64,000 nucleotides of DNA from assembly GCF_947487305.1 (NCBI RefSeq), contig NZ_CANKWH010000015.1, forward strand, positions 1 to 64,000, written 5' to 3'. Numbering within the stretch: position 1 is the first letter of the stretch; each line of letters starts with the position of its first letter. Under the pieces are notes generated by a model. The model had not been told where the DNA came from. It saw only the letters and a list, made by a program, of their open reading frames with translations, and did not search any database. The translations under genes and the position numbers were made by a program. Shown here piece after piece: positions 7,802-16,462 of this stretch. This stretch comes from an uncultured Paracoccus sp. GTDB taxonomy: Bacteria > Pseudomonadota > Alphaproteobacteria > Rhodobacterales > Rhodobacteraceae.

Positions 7802-8509
7802 ATGGGCTCGGCGGCAACGCTGACCTTCCTGCTCTTGGCCAGCTCGTTCAGCCTGGCCGACGTGATCCGCTTCGGCGCTGACGGCACCCAGATCAAACCC
7901 GGCCCTCATGCGGTCCAGCGCTTTGACGCCCAGGGCCGCCGCCGCGAGGCGCACAAGCCGGCGAATAGCCAGGAAGCGGTCGCCGGGCAAATGGCCCTGC
8001 GCGACGAGCTGGCCGCGCTTGGCGGCGAACAGGTCATCATGGGCAGCACGCCCGCCGATCGGTATGCGGGTGCGCGGCTGAGTGTCAGGCAGACCGCGCT
8101 CCGGTATCAAAACCATCCAGCGATCAAGGCTGCGGGACTGTCCCGCAGCCAATGGATTGCGACCTTCGAGGCGCTGGTCTGGCAGGAGTCGCGCTTCAAT
8201 GCCCGCGCCCTCAGCCCGAAAGGCGCGATCGGGCTGGCGCAGCTGATGCCGGGCACGGCGAGGATCCTCGGCGTCGATCCCCACGATCCCATGCAGAACC
8301 TCGATGGCGGAGCGCGGTATCTGCTGACGCAGATGCAGCGCTTCGGCAGCCCGACCCTGGCGCTCGCCGCCTATAACGCCGGGCCGGGCGCGGTCCGGAA
8401 GCATGGTGGCGTTCCCCCCTATCGAGAAACCCGGAACTACGTCCTCCGCATCATGGCGGAGCGTGATCGCCTCATGGCGCAGGCGTCAACTCAGGAGAAA
8501 GACAGATGA
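7802..8509 (+). CDS. virB1: VirB1-like lytic transglycosylase
   Basis: A 235-residue periplasmic muramidase predicted to open the peptidoglycan for the T4SS. ATG 7802 follows GGAAA and gives a short signal peptide ending near SLA. The SLT domain occupies about residues 110-220: catalytic glutamate in [12 protein letters not shown], then [25 protein letters not shown] and [13 protein letters not shown], all family hallmarks. It is the first gene of the virB operon, and its stop overlaps the virB2 start (ATGA). A second SLT domain occurs in the gene at 11576-12718. Confidence 0.93.
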   Translation: MGSAATLTFLLLASSFSLADVIRFGADGTQIKPGPHAVQRFDAQGRRREAHKPANSQEAVAGQMALRDELAALGGEQVIMGSTPADRYAGARLSVRQTALRYQNHPAIKAAGLSRSQWIATFEALVWQESRFNARALSPKGAIGLAQLMPGTARILGVDPHDPMQNLDGGARYLLTQMQRFGSPTLALAAYNAGPGAVRKHGGVPPYRETRNYVLRIMAERDRLMAQASTQEKDR

Positions 8510-8820
8510 AACGGTATCATGTTCAGGCTGCGGTTGCCGTTCTGGCGGTGGCTCTGGTCACCCTCCACGCAAGCGAGGTGCTGGCCCAGGCCAAAGGCTC
8601 GGTTGATTTTTCCAAGGTCGACAAGGTGGGGACGGGGTTCATCACCTGGCTCAAGGGCAATATCGCCATCGCCATCTTCACCGGCGCCTTCATCATCTGC
8701 GGCTTCATGGCCGCGATGAACCGGATCAGCTGGTGGTGGGTGGTGATGATCTTCGTCGGCGGTTTCTTCGTCTTTGGCGGTTCCACCCTGGTCACGCAGA
8801 TGAAATCGGCGCTGAGCTGA
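8506..8820 (+). CDS. virB2: VirB2 major pilin
   Basis: A 104-residue TrbC/VirB2-family prepilin. It has a long signal peptide ([19 protein letters not shown]..., cleavage near VLA-QA) and two hydrophobic helices: [18 protein letters not shown] and [17 protein letters not shown]. Size and two-helix topology fit pilin subunits of the T-pilus. It overlaps virB1 by four bases and virB3 by one base, as expected in a coupled operon. Confidence 0.9.
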   Translation: MKRYHVQAAVAVLAVALVTLHASEVLAQAKGSVDFSKVDKVGTGFITWLKGNIAIAIFTGAFIICGFMAAMNRISWWWVVMIFVGGFFVFGGSTLVTQMKSALS

Positions 8821-9095
8821 TGGAACCGAGCGTCGTCGTCATCGGATTGTCGCGGCAGGCCCGGCTGGCCGGGTTGCCGATGCCCTACATGCTCGGCGTC
8901 GGCGCTCTGACCGCCCTGCCCTTCTTCTGGACCCAGTTCATCCCCTGGGTGCTGACGGGGCCGCTCTGGTATGTCGCGGCGCGGATCGCGGTCGCGATGA
9001 ACCCCAACGGCCACAAGGCCCTGGCGGTGGTCCTGCGCCGGACCCCGCCCTCGCTCTCCCGCAAGAACAGGAAAGAGGGCCGTCGCTATGTTTGA
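8820..9095 (+). CDS. virB3: VirB3 inner-membrane T4SS protein
   Basis: A 91-residue protein with a short polar N-terminus and a hydrophobic region at about residues 18-50 (MPYMLGVGALTALPFFW and FIPWVLTGPLWYVAA), typical of VirB3. The ATG at 8820 shares its A with the virB2 stop codon, and the 3' end overlaps virB4 by eight bases. VirB3 partners the VirB4 ATPase at the inner membrane. Confidence 0.85.
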   Translation: MEPSVVVIGLSRQARLAGLPMPYMLGVGALTALPFFWTQFIPWVLTGPLWYVAARIAVAMNPNGHKALAVVLRRTPPSLSRKNRKEGRRYV

Positions 9096-11436
9096 TGCCA
9101 AGCAGGATCGCAAGCGCGCGGCGCGGGCCGAGGCCGTCAGGCCGAAGGTGCCGCAGCTCTACCCGCATATGCCCTATGTGCTGGAGATCGACGATGTCAC
9201 GGTCCGCACCCGTGAAAACGCCCTGATGATGTCGCTGGAGATCAGCGGCAAGGATGGCTTCACCGCGGCTGACCGGGATCTCGAGGACCTGCGCCGGGGC
9301 TTTGCAGGGGTCCTCGACGGTCTCGACGAACGGTTCAGCTTCTACATCCACCGGATGATGAAGCCGGCCGCGCTCGGGCTGGTGCCGATCTATGGCGACA
9401 GCTTCGCCGCCGACCTGGATGCGCGCTGGACTGAGCATTTGGCCGAGGCCGCGCTGCGCGATTTCGTGGTGGTGCTGACGGTGGTGCGCAACCTGCAAGC
9501 GCCGCTCAAACTGCCCTTCTTCAGCCGCAAGGCGAAACAGATCTTCGACGGCGATACCAGTGAGCGCCATGCCGAACTGCGCGAGCTCGTGTCCATCCTG
9601 GAAACCAGCCTGCCGGTCGGCACCCGTCGCCTGAAAGTCAGCGATGGCTCGCTTCTGGGGTTTTACAGCTCGATCAATTCCGGCGTCCTGCGCCCGGAAT
9701 ATCGCGGCGACATCACTCTCATCGCCGAGGATGTCAGCACGGTCGGCCTGCGCTTCAAGGGGAACGTGATCGCGCTCGATGAGGGCCTGGACCGACCGCG
9801 TTTTGCGGCTGTCCTGGCGATCAGGAATTACCCGACCATGACCGAACCGGGCATGCTCGACGCGCTCGATACCGGCATGGATACGCTGATCACCCATTCC
9901 TACACCCCGATTGCGCGCCAGAAGATCTCCGATCTCGCCAAGCGGCGCATCGACCAGATGCGCGCGGCAGATGATGCTGCGGGTTCGATCCAGGGCCAGT
10001 TGCAGGACACCTATGACGATGTGGAAAGCGGGCGGCTCGGCTTTGGTGAACACCAGTTCACCATCACGGTCTTTGCCGACAGCCCGGAGGCGCTGGAGGC
10101 GCGGGTATCGCAGGTGCGCGGCGTCGCCGAACAGGCCAGGATCAGGCTGACGCGGCTGGCCTCGACCATGGAGGCCACGTTCTTTGCCAATCATCCGGGG
10201 AACCAGGATTACCAGGCCTGGGAAACCATCGTCAGTTCGATCACTTTCGCGGACCTGTGCAGTCTGCATATGACCGACAGCGGTACGCCTGCCGATCGGC
10301 TGCCGTGGAAAACCCCGATCACCGTCTTCCAGAGCGTGACGGGGGCAGCGCATCGCTTTTCCTTTCATGAGGCCGGCGATCCGAAAGCGGAGCCGACCAT
10401 CGGTCACACGCTCATCCTCGGCCCCTCGAACAGCGGCAAGACCGCGACACTGGCCTTCCTTGCGGCTCAGGCGCGGCGCACCGGCGCGCGCATGGTGTTC
10501 TTCGACAAGGATCAGGGTCTGCGGATGGCGGTTGCCGCCCTGGGCGGTCGCTATGCCGAGATCAAGGCGGGCGAGCCCACCGGGCTCAATCCGCTCGCAA
10601 CCGAGGCCGGGCCGCGCGGCGAAGCCTGGCTGATGGACTGGCTGGCCACGCTGGTAGAGCGCGGCCATGACATCCTGACCCCGCACCAGGCCGACAGCCT
10701 CAAACATGCTGTCCGGCAGAACGGACAGGCCGCCCCGGCGCTCAGAACCTTCGAGCATTTTGCCACGCTGATCGGCGATGCGCGCGATGATCGCGCCCTG
10801 GCAACCCGGATCGCGGAATGGGGACCGGAGGGCCGCTATAACTGGGTCTTCGGCCTGGCTGACAAGCCCGTGGTGGATTTCGACGGGCTCGATGTCCTCG
10901 GCATCGACCTGACGGAGATCCTGAACATGCCGACGGAGCGTTCGGCACTGCTGTCCTATATCTTCCGCCGTCTGGAGCTGCTGTTCGAGGCGCGCCAGCC
11001 GATGCTGCTGGTGATCGACGAGGCCTCGACGGTCTTTGACGACGCGTTCTTTGCGCGGTGGCTGCCGAAATGGCTGGTCACGGTCCGCAAGATGAACGTG
11101 GTCGTGGTCCTGCTGACGCAGTTCCCCTCGCAGATCCGGAACAGCAAATCACGCTCGATCCTCGAAGGGCTGCCGACACAGATCCTGTTTCCGAACCGCC
11201 GTGCCCAGCCATCCGATTACGAGGGGTTCGCGCTGACGGATAACGAGCTCGATTTCCTGCTGGCCGGCCGGAATGGTCCGCGCCAGGCGCTGCTGCGCGG
11301 CCATAACGGCCAGACCCTGCTTGATGTCGATCTCTCGGCACTCGGACCGCTTCTGACCGCACTCGGCGGCGGTGAAGCCGGACGGCAGGCCTTTGGCCCC
11401 GATTTTGAAACCAAACCGAATTTCTGGAGGACATGA
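9088..11436 (+). CDS. virB4: VirB4 T4SS ATPase
   Basis: A 782-residue conjugal transfer ATPase that energises pilus assembly and substrate transfer. The Walker A GPSNSGKT is at about residues 445-452, and Walker B LLVIDEAS at about 640-647, followed by the MNVVVVLLTQFPSQ sensor strand. The N-terminal CagE/TrbE/VirB4 domain fills residues 20-200. Length and motif order match intact family members. The start overlaps virB3. Confidence 0.95.
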   Translation: MFDAKQDRKRAARAEAVRPKVPQLYPHMPYVLEIDDVTVRTRENALMMSLEISGKDGFTAADRDLEDLRRGFAGVLDGLDERFSFYIHRMMKPAALGLVPIYGDSFAADLDARWTEHLAEAALRDFVVVLTVVRNLQAPLKLPFFSRKAKQIFDGDTSERHAELRELVSILETSLPVGTRRLKVSDGSLLGFYSSINSGVLRPEYRGDITLIAEDVSTVGLRFKGNVIALDEGLDRPRFAAVLAIRNYPTMTEPGMLDALDTGMDTLITHSYTPIARQKISDLAKRRIDQMRAADDAAGSIQGQLQDTYDDVESGRLGFGEHQFTITVFADSPEALEARVSQVRGVAEQARIRLTRLASTMEATFFANHPGNQDYQAWETIVSSITFADLCSLHMTDSGTPADRLPWKTPITVFQSVTGAAHRFSFHEAGDPKAEPTIGHTLILGPSNSGKTATLAFLAAQARRTGARMVFFDKDQGLRMAVAALGGRYAEIKAGEPTGLNPLATEAGPRGEAWLMDWLATLVERGHDILTPHQADSLKHAVRQNGQAAPALRTFEHFATLIGDARDDRALATRIAEWGPEGRYNWVFGLADKPVVDFDGLDVLGIDLTEILNMPTERSALLSYIFRRLELLFEARQPMLLVIDEASTVFDDAFFARWLPKWLVTVRKMNVVVVLLTQFPSQIRNSKSRSILEGLPTQILFPNRRAQPSDYEGFALTDNELDFLLAGRNGPRQALLRGHNGQTLLDVDLSALGPLLTALGGGEAGRQAFGPDFETKPNFWRT

Positions 11437-11438
11437 TG

Positions 11439-11567
11439 ATGCGCAAGTCACTTTTTCTGTTGGCCCTTCTGCCGGCGCTTGCCGCCTGCGGCGAAACCCC
11501 GATCAAGAAGGCCAATTGCTGGAACAGCATGGCCTTTGTCCCGCGCGACTGCGCTTCGGCGCCGTGA
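11439..11567 (+). CDS. virB7: VirB7-like lipoprotein (42 aa)
   Basis: A small lipoprotein gene. Three consecutive ATGs occur (11433, 11436, 11439); the third has ideal spacing (8 bases) from GGAGG. The product MRKSLFLLALLPALAACGE has a signal with lipobox LAAC, followed by about 24 residues containing two more cysteines (ANCWNS, RDCASA). VirB7 proteins of this size anchor VirB9 in the outer membrane through cysteine. Position directly after virB4 is unusual but seen in this operon type. Confidence 0.75.
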   Translation: MRKSLFLLALLPALAACGETPIKKANCWNSMAFVPRDCASAP

Positions 11568-11575
11568 GGCTGGCG

Positions 11576-12718
11576 ATGAAGCCGCAGCCAGCCCGCCTTC
11601 TCGGAACCGCCCTCGCGCTTGGTATCTTGCCCGGCGCGCTCTGGTCGCAGGGTGTGCCGACCGTCGATGGCAAGAAGGTTGCCATTGAGGTGATGACCGT
11701 CGATGCCGAACGGCAAAAGACGGCGGCCGAGGCCGCAGAAAACGCCACACGGGCCGAGATCGCTCACTATCAGGACGAACAGCTTGCGGCGCTGGACGAG
11801 ACGCTGAAGCTTCTGACCGGCACCAGCGCCTTTATACCGGGGCTGGAAGCCGGGGACGGATCGGGCGATCTCTCTGCCGCCGCGGCTGTCTATCCGATCG
11901 ATGACGACAATCCTTATGTCGATCGGATCATGGGCGATGCCCCGGTGAGCATCGAGCAGATGATTGCCGAAACCGCGATCAGGTTTGGCGGGCATCCGGC
12001 ACTTAGCCGTGCCGGCATCAATGCGGTCGAGTTCCGCTGCTGGTTCCAAGCGCTGGTGAAGCAGGAAAGCAATTTCTCCATCGGGGCGAAGAGCCCGAAG
12101 GCGGCGTTCGGGCTGACCCAGATCATTCCGGGCACGGCAGAATATCTGGGCATCTACCCGGCCTATTACGACGATCCACGCCTGCAACTGGATGGCGGCG
12201 CCAGGTATCTGTTGGAACAGCTGGGCAAGTTCGGCTCGATGGAGCTGGCGCTGGCGGCCTATAATGCGGGCCCGGGCGCGGTCCAGAAATACAATGGCAT
12301 CCCGCCCTACCGCGAGACCCAGGACTATGTGCGCAAGATCAGCGGCTATTACAGCCGCTATGCCGCGCGCATGGGCGGTGCCGCCGATGCCGTGGGCACG
12401 CTCGATCCGAAGGACATGGCGATTGCCGAGGCCTCGAACCTGTCGGATGCCGGGCTGCATTATGCCAGCTGGAGCATGGACGGGATGCAGGCGGCCGCCG
12501 TGCGGTTGCGCCAGGTGGTGACACAGATCGAGGCGACGGGCTCGGCCAAGGAGGCCCTGGATCTGAACAGCTATGCGCGCGCCGAAGTGACGCGGATGGC
12601 GATCATCAAGGCCCGTCTCAAGGCGGTCAGGCAGAAGATCGACACCGCGCGCTACGCGCTGCTTCTGCAAGCCTATGCTGAAGACGAAGAGTTTTTGCGC
12701 GTTTCCCTGGAGGATTGA
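11576..12718 (+). CDS. VirB5-like protein with inserted lytic transglycosylase (SLT) domain
   Basis: A 380-residue secreted protein. ATG 11576 follows GAGG; GTG 11564 is an alternative overlapping the virB7 stop. After a signal peptide (cleavage near WSQ) come a helical segment with QGVPTVDGK, a full SLT domain at about residues 155-255 (catalytic Glu in LVKQESNFSIGA, then GLTQIIPGTAEYL and [13 protein letters not shown]), and a helical C-terminus ending EDEEFLRVSLED. Both flanks resemble the next gene, VirB5 (QGVPTIDV at the start, ADEEKFLQIRMED at the end). It looks like a VirB5 paralogue carrying an inserted muramidase. It is probably periplasmic and may couple wall opening to pilus-tip assembly (inference). 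Confidence 0.85.
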   Translation: MKPQPARLLGTALALGILPGALWSQGVPTVDGKKVAIEVMTVDAERQKTAAEAAENATRAEIAHYQDEQLAALDETLKLLTGTSAFIPGLEAGDGSGDLSAAAAVYPIDDDNPYVDRIMGDAPVSIEQMIAETAIRFGGHPALSRAGINAVEFRCWFQALVKQESNFSIGAKSPKAAFGLTQIIPGTAEYLGIYPAYYDDPRLQLDGGARYLLEQLGKFGSMELALAAYNAGPGAVQKYNGIPPYRETQDYVRKISGYYSRYAARMGGAADAVGTLDPKDMAIAEASNLSDAGLHYASWSMDGMQAAAVRLRQVVTQIEATGSAKEALDLNSYARAEVTRMAIIKARLKAVRQKIDTARYALLLQAYAEDEEFLRVSLED

Positions 12719-12720
12719 GG

Positions 12721-13497
12721 ATGAAGACCTATCTCGCAGCTGCCGCCCTCGCACTGATGATCGCGCCCCAGGCCATGGCGCAGGGGGTTCCGACCATCGA
12801 TGTGTCCAGCCTCGCCAAGCTGACCGATCAGCTGGCCGAGGCCAAGCTGCAGCTGAAAGAGCAGATCGCCGCGAACCTCAAGCTGGACGACCAGGTGTTG
12901 AAGATGCTGGAACAGATCCAGCTTCTGCAAAGCCAGCTTGCTGCGCTGAAGGACGGGTTGTCGCTGGCCGATCTCGGCTTTGATCCGGATAGCTTCCTGC
13001 AGGATATCCTGCCGCAATTTGCCGATCTCACCAAATCGCTCGATGCAGCCAAATCGGGCAATTGGGCGCAGGCGCTGGCCGGAGGGACGCTCGGCGGTGG
13101 TTCGGTCGCGGCGCATGTCGACCGGACCTTTGCCTCGGCCGGCATGGACCGGGACCAGGTCGAGGGGCTTGCGCAGAGCGAGACGGCCGCGACCGCGCGG
13201 ATCGGCACCTCGGCAAATGTCAACGCCTTCCTGTCGGCGGCGGCCGAAAGCTCGTCGGCACAGGCCAAGGAAAGCCTGATCCGGATCGACGGGCTGGTGG
13301 GCAAGATCGAGGCTACGGAAAACCTCAAGCAGGCCATCGACCTCAATACGCGGGTCACGACCGAACTCGGCATTGCGCTGGCCAATCTCTGGGCGATGGA
13401 GGCGGTGCAGACCGTGGGCATGGGCGAGGCTGGTGTCATGGATGCCGCGACGGCAGCTGACGAAGAGAAGTTCCTGCAGATCAGGATGGAGGATTGA
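12721..13497 (+). CDS. virB5: VirB5-like minor pilin/adhesin
   Basis: A 258-residue periplasmic protein starting MKTYLAAAALALMIAPQAMA, a clear signal peptide, from ATG 12721 behind GGAGG. The body is mostly alpha-helical (AEAKLQLKEQIAANLKL, EQIQLLQSQLAALKDG), as in VirB5/TrbJ proteins that decorate the pilus tip. Start and end motifs are shared with the upstream SLT-containing protein, so the two genes probably arose by duplication. Only two bases separate the genes. Confidence 0.8.
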   Translation: MKTYLAAAALALMIAPQAMAQGVPTIDVSSLAKLTDQLAEAKLQLKEQIAANLKLDDQVLKMLEQIQLLQSQLAALKDGLSLADLGFDPDSFLQDILPQFADLTKSLDAAKSGNWAQALAGGTLGGGSVAAHVDRTFASAGMDRDQVEGLAQSETAATARIGTSANVNAFLSAAAESSSAQAKESLIRIDGLVGKIEATENLKQAIDLNTRVTTELGIALANLWAMEAVQTVGMGEAGVMDAATAADEEKFLQIRMED

Positions 13498-13500
13498 GGG

Positions 13501-14028
13501 ATGGACAAGCTGGTTTATGGCGGGATTGGCGCCGTTCTGGGGGCCGTGGCCACAACCGCCGTCTTCCTGGCGCTGCCGGACAATCCTGCCCCGGCCGAGG
13601 TCGATGAGTTCGTGGCGATGCAGCCGCTCACCGAGGTCGAGCAAGCGGAGGAAGATCGGTTTCTCGATCTCAATCTCGGTGCGGAAGACACCCCGGCGGT
13701 CGAACCGCTGGAGAATGCGCAAAACGTCCCTTACGCGTCGTGCGAAAAACCGCCGGAACTGATCGCGTATCTCGGAAAACCGGGCAACGCGACCTTTGCC
13801 CGCCGTCGCGATCTGCATTCCTACCTCACGGCAACGAACGTGCTCGCGACCAAGGATTGCACCTGCACCGGAAAGGTGCTGCCGGTCTCGACCCTCATGG
13901 CTTTTGAGAAGCGGATGATGGAGACGGCCGGGGTCACGAAGCTGGAAGACCTTGTGACCCAAAACTATTACGACGAGGCCCACACCATGCGCTGGCAGAT
14001 CGAAGATCTCTGCGGGGGACGGATCTGA
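13501..14028 (+). CDS. Membrane-anchored protein of the virB operon, unknown role
   Basis: A 175-residue protein with an N-terminal transmembrane anchor (YGGIGAVLGAVATTAVFLAL), an acidic linker, and a periplasmic-type domain holding four or five cysteines (YASCEKPPE, TKDCTCTGK, EDLCGGRI). It is embedded between virB5 and virB6 and overlaps virB6 by one base, so it is almost certainly translated with the secretion system. The cysteine pattern suggests disulfides. No VirB family match is evident; it could be a lineage-specific T4SS subunit. Confidence 0.7.
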   Translation: MDKLVYGGIGAVLGAVATTAVFLALPDNPAPAEVDEFVAMQPLTEVEQAEEDRFLDLNLGAEDTPAVEPLENAQNVPYASCEKPPELIAYLGKPGNATFARRRDLHSYLTATNVLATKDCTCTGKVLPVSTLMAFEKRMMETAGVTKLEDLVTQNYYDEAHTMRWQIEDLCGGRI

Positions 14029-15047
14029 TGGGCCTCGTCACGGATATTCTCGACAGCATCGATGCCTCGATTGCCGAGGCCGGGGCGCGCTATTTCGAGA
14101 CAACGGCCACGGCGCTCGGCCCGATCGTCACGATCATGATGACAATCTTCGTCATCACGCTCGGGATCAACATCGCCATTGGGGCCTCCGATCTCTCACT
14201 GCGCGATGCCAAGCAACTCTTCTGGCGGGTCATCCTCGTCTATACTTTCGGGCTGAGCTGGGCGAATTTCGGCGTGCTCTATCACGCCCTCTCGGACAGT
14301 TCGGGCAACCTCGCAATGGGCTTCTTTAACGCCTCAAGTGCCAGCAACCCCGATCCCAATGCCGCCATGGACCAATTCGCCAAGAAAATGGGGGATACGG
14401 TCGATGAGGTGTCGCGGTCACGCGGCTCGATTCAACGGGGGGTGATCGGCGGGATCGCCTATGTCTTTCTCGGCGCTCTGATGGCCGCCTATGTCCTGGT
14501 CGTCGGCTTTGCCAAGATCATGATTGCCTTCCTGCTCGGGGTCGCACCGCTGGCGATGATCGCCACGATCTTCGACAAGACCCGCAATCTCTTTGAAGCC
14601 TGGCTGGAATCGTTTGTTGGCTACCTGATGTACCCGATTGCGGCGGCGGCGGTCATCGCCAGCGTGGTGAAGGTCGGAGAAGAGCAGGCTCGGGGTGCCT
14701 TTTCCGGCGAGACCACGCTTGGATCCATCCTCGGGTTCTTCGTCGTGGTCTTCGTTGGCATCTTCGCCTTGAGAGCCATCCCTTCGGCTGCCAGCCATCT
14801 GACCGGTCAGTTCCATCTTGCCGCGATCTCTCCGCAACCCATCCGCGCGGTCACGCGCCAGATCACCGGCCCTGCAGCGCGCTGGACAGGTTCCAGGTTG
14901 TCGGCGATGGGATCCGGGATGATGAGCGGAGGCCTGTCACCCTATCTCGCCCGTCAACAGCGTGATCGGGCCTATGCCGAACGTGGCGGCAAGCTCGCCG
15001 AAAAAATCCGTCTTTCAAGGGTGTTGGGCACGACGCCAAAAGGCTGA
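14028..15047 (+). CDS. virB6: VirB6 polytopic channel protein
   Basis: A 339-residue TrbL/VirB6-family protein with five to six membrane helices (GPIVTIMMTIFVITLGINIAI, GVIGGIAYVFLGALMAAYVL, MIAFLLGVAPLAMIATIF, LMYPIAAAAVIASVV, ILGFFVVVFVGIFAL), the usual central periplasmic loop, and a cytoplasmic tail. It belongs to the inner-membrane part of the T4SS translocation path. The ATG overlaps the upstream stop. A 38-base gap separates it from virB8. Confidence 0.9.
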   Translation: MGLVTDILDSIDASIAEAGARYFETTATALGPIVTIMMTIFVITLGINIAIGASDLSLRDAKQLFWRVILVYTFGLSWANFGVLYHALSDSSGNLAMGFFNASSASNPDPNAAMDQFAKKMGDTVDEVSRSRGSIQRGVIGGIAYVFLGALMAAYVLVVGFAKIMIAFLLGVAPLAMIATIFDKTRNLFEAWLESFVGYLMYPIAAAAVIASVVKVGEEQARGAFSGETTLGSILGFFVVVFVGIFALRAIPSAASHLTGQFHLAAISPQPIRAVTRQITGPAARWTGSRLSAMGSGMMSGGLSPYLARQQRDRAYAERGGKLAEKIRLSRVLGTTPKG

Positions 15048-15085
15048 CCGCTTCACCTGACATAGTTCAACTCTGAGGTAAGGCC

Positions 15086-15757
15086 ATGACAGACCGCGTG
15101 TCTGAACAGAGAACGATTCTCGAAAGCGAACTCTTTCTCGAAGGAAAACGCCGCGAACGCAGGGGTTTCATTGCCCTGGGTTTCGGCCTGATCATCGCAA
15201 CCGGAAGCGTTGCGGCGCTGCTGACAATCCTGCCGCTGAAGGAGACGGAAGCCTTCGTGGTGATGGTCGACACCGATACCGGCATGGCCAGCCGGATTGT
15301 CGAGGTGGCGCCGGCGACCATGACCGAGGCTGAAGCCGTCCGGCAGGGGCTGATTTTCAACTACGTCATGGATCGCGAGACCTATGACGAGAATGACAAC
15401 GAAAACCGCCTGCTGAAGGTGTTCCGCATGTCCAGCCTCCTGGAACAGGACAAGCTGCGCAGCCTCTGGAACCCGAGCAATCCCTACTATCCGCCGACGC
15501 TCTACGGGGCCTCGGGCAAGGTCGCCATCAAGGTGCTGAGCATCAGCGAGGTCGGTGAGAACACGGCAACCGTGCGCTTCACCAAGACCTTCTCCCAGGC
15601 TGGCGCGGATGATCGGATCGGCAAGTTCTATGCCACCGTCACCTACCAGTTCCAGCCCTCGACCGAAAGCGCGGTCGAGCTGGTCTGGGAAAACCCGCTC
15701 GGTTTCGTCGTCACCGATTACCGCATCACCGCAGAATCCCTGGAGGAACAGGAATGA
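15086..15757 (+). CDS. virB8: VirB8 inner-membrane assembly factor
   Basis: A 223-residue bitopic protein: cytoplasmic N-terminus of about 30 residues, one transmembrane helix (GFIALGFGLIIATGSVAAL), then a periplasmic NTF2-like domain with YDENDNENRLLKVF and a final NPLGFVVTDYRITAE, which is very typical of VirB8. GAGGTAAGG precedes ATG 15086. The stop overlaps the virB9 start. Confidence 0.92.
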   Translation: MTDRVSEQRTILESELFLEGKRRERRGFIALGFGLIIATGSVAALLTILPLKETEAFVVMVDTDTGMASRIVEVAPATMTEAEAVRQGLIFNYVMDRETYDENDNENRLLKVFRMSSLLEQDKLRSLWNPSNPYYPPTLYGASGKVAIKVLSISEVGENTATVRFTKTFSQAGADDRIGKFYATVTYQFQPSTESAVELVWENPLGFVVTDYRITAESLEEQE

Positions 15758-16455
15758 AGAAGACGCTGATCGCAGCGGCTCTTGCCGCCATGACCCTTCC
15801 AGCCCTTGCCCATGCCGAGGCAAGCCCGCGATCTGGCTCCCGCGATGGCCGGATCACCTATGCCACCTGGCAGGACGGGCAGGTCTATACCGTGCCGACG
15901 CGGGTGCGCAACATCACCATGATCGAGCTTGGCGCGGGGGAAACCATCCGCTCGATCGCCGCCGGTGACACCGAAAGCTTCCAGGTCGAGAAGCTGGAGG
16001 GCAACAATGTCTTCACCATCAAGCCGGTCATCGACGGTGCGTCAACCAACGTGACGGTCGAAACCACCCGTCGCTTTTATTTCCTGAACGTGGTCGAGGG
16101 CGGGAAACCGTCCTGGTCGGTCAAGTTCACGGTGCCGGGCAGCGGACGCGTGGCATCCGCCGGGCCTGCCATCAGGCCCCTGGCCGAGGCGCCGCTGGTG
16201 CCGATGCGCTACCGGATTGTCAGCAAGACCCGTGGGGCGGGTTTCGCCCCGATCGGGATCTCCGACGATGGCGCGAAGACCTATTTCCAGATCCCGGCCG
16301 GTGCGGCCACCCCGACCGTCTTCCGCGTGGACGAGAAGGGCCTCGAATACGCGGTCAACAGCACCATGAAGGGCTCGGTGATCGTGGTCGCGGGCCGGTC
16401 CGCGCGGTGGGTCCTGCGCTACGGCGACAATCACGCCTGCATTGAAGGAAAATGA
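15754..16455 (+). CDS. virB9: VirB9 core-complex protein
   Basis: A 233-residue periplasmic/outer-membrane core subunit. Signal peptide MKKTLIAAALAAMTLPALAHA; N-terminal VirB9/CagX domain with DGRITYATWQDGQVYTV; C-terminal domain ending in VLRYGDNHACIEGK, where the cysteine could bridge to the VirB7 lipoprotein. It overlaps virB8 and lies seven bases before virB10. Confidence 0.92.
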   Translation: MKKTLIAAALAAMTLPALAHAEASPRSGSRDGRITYATWQDGQVYTVPTRVRNITMIELGAGETIRSIAAGDTESFQVEKLEGNNVFTIKPVIDGASTNVTVETTRRFYFLNVVEGGKPSWSVKFTVPGSGRVASAGPAIRPLAEAPLVPMRYRIVSKTRGAGFAPIGISDDGAKTYFQIPAGAATPTVFRVDEKGLEYAVNSTMKGSVIVVAGRSARWVLRYGDNHACIEGK

Positions 16456-16462
16456 GGACATC

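Noticed and set aside
8938-10758. Long minus-strand open frame opposite virB4
   Set aside because: Lies wholly opposite a clear virB4 gene; its composition (His/Arg/Gly-rich, no motifs) is that of a GC-rich shadow frame.
11078-13983. Two long minus-strand open frames opposite virB4-virB5
   Set aside because: Shadows of VirB genes with signal peptides and family motifs on the plus strand; no ribosome sites or domains.
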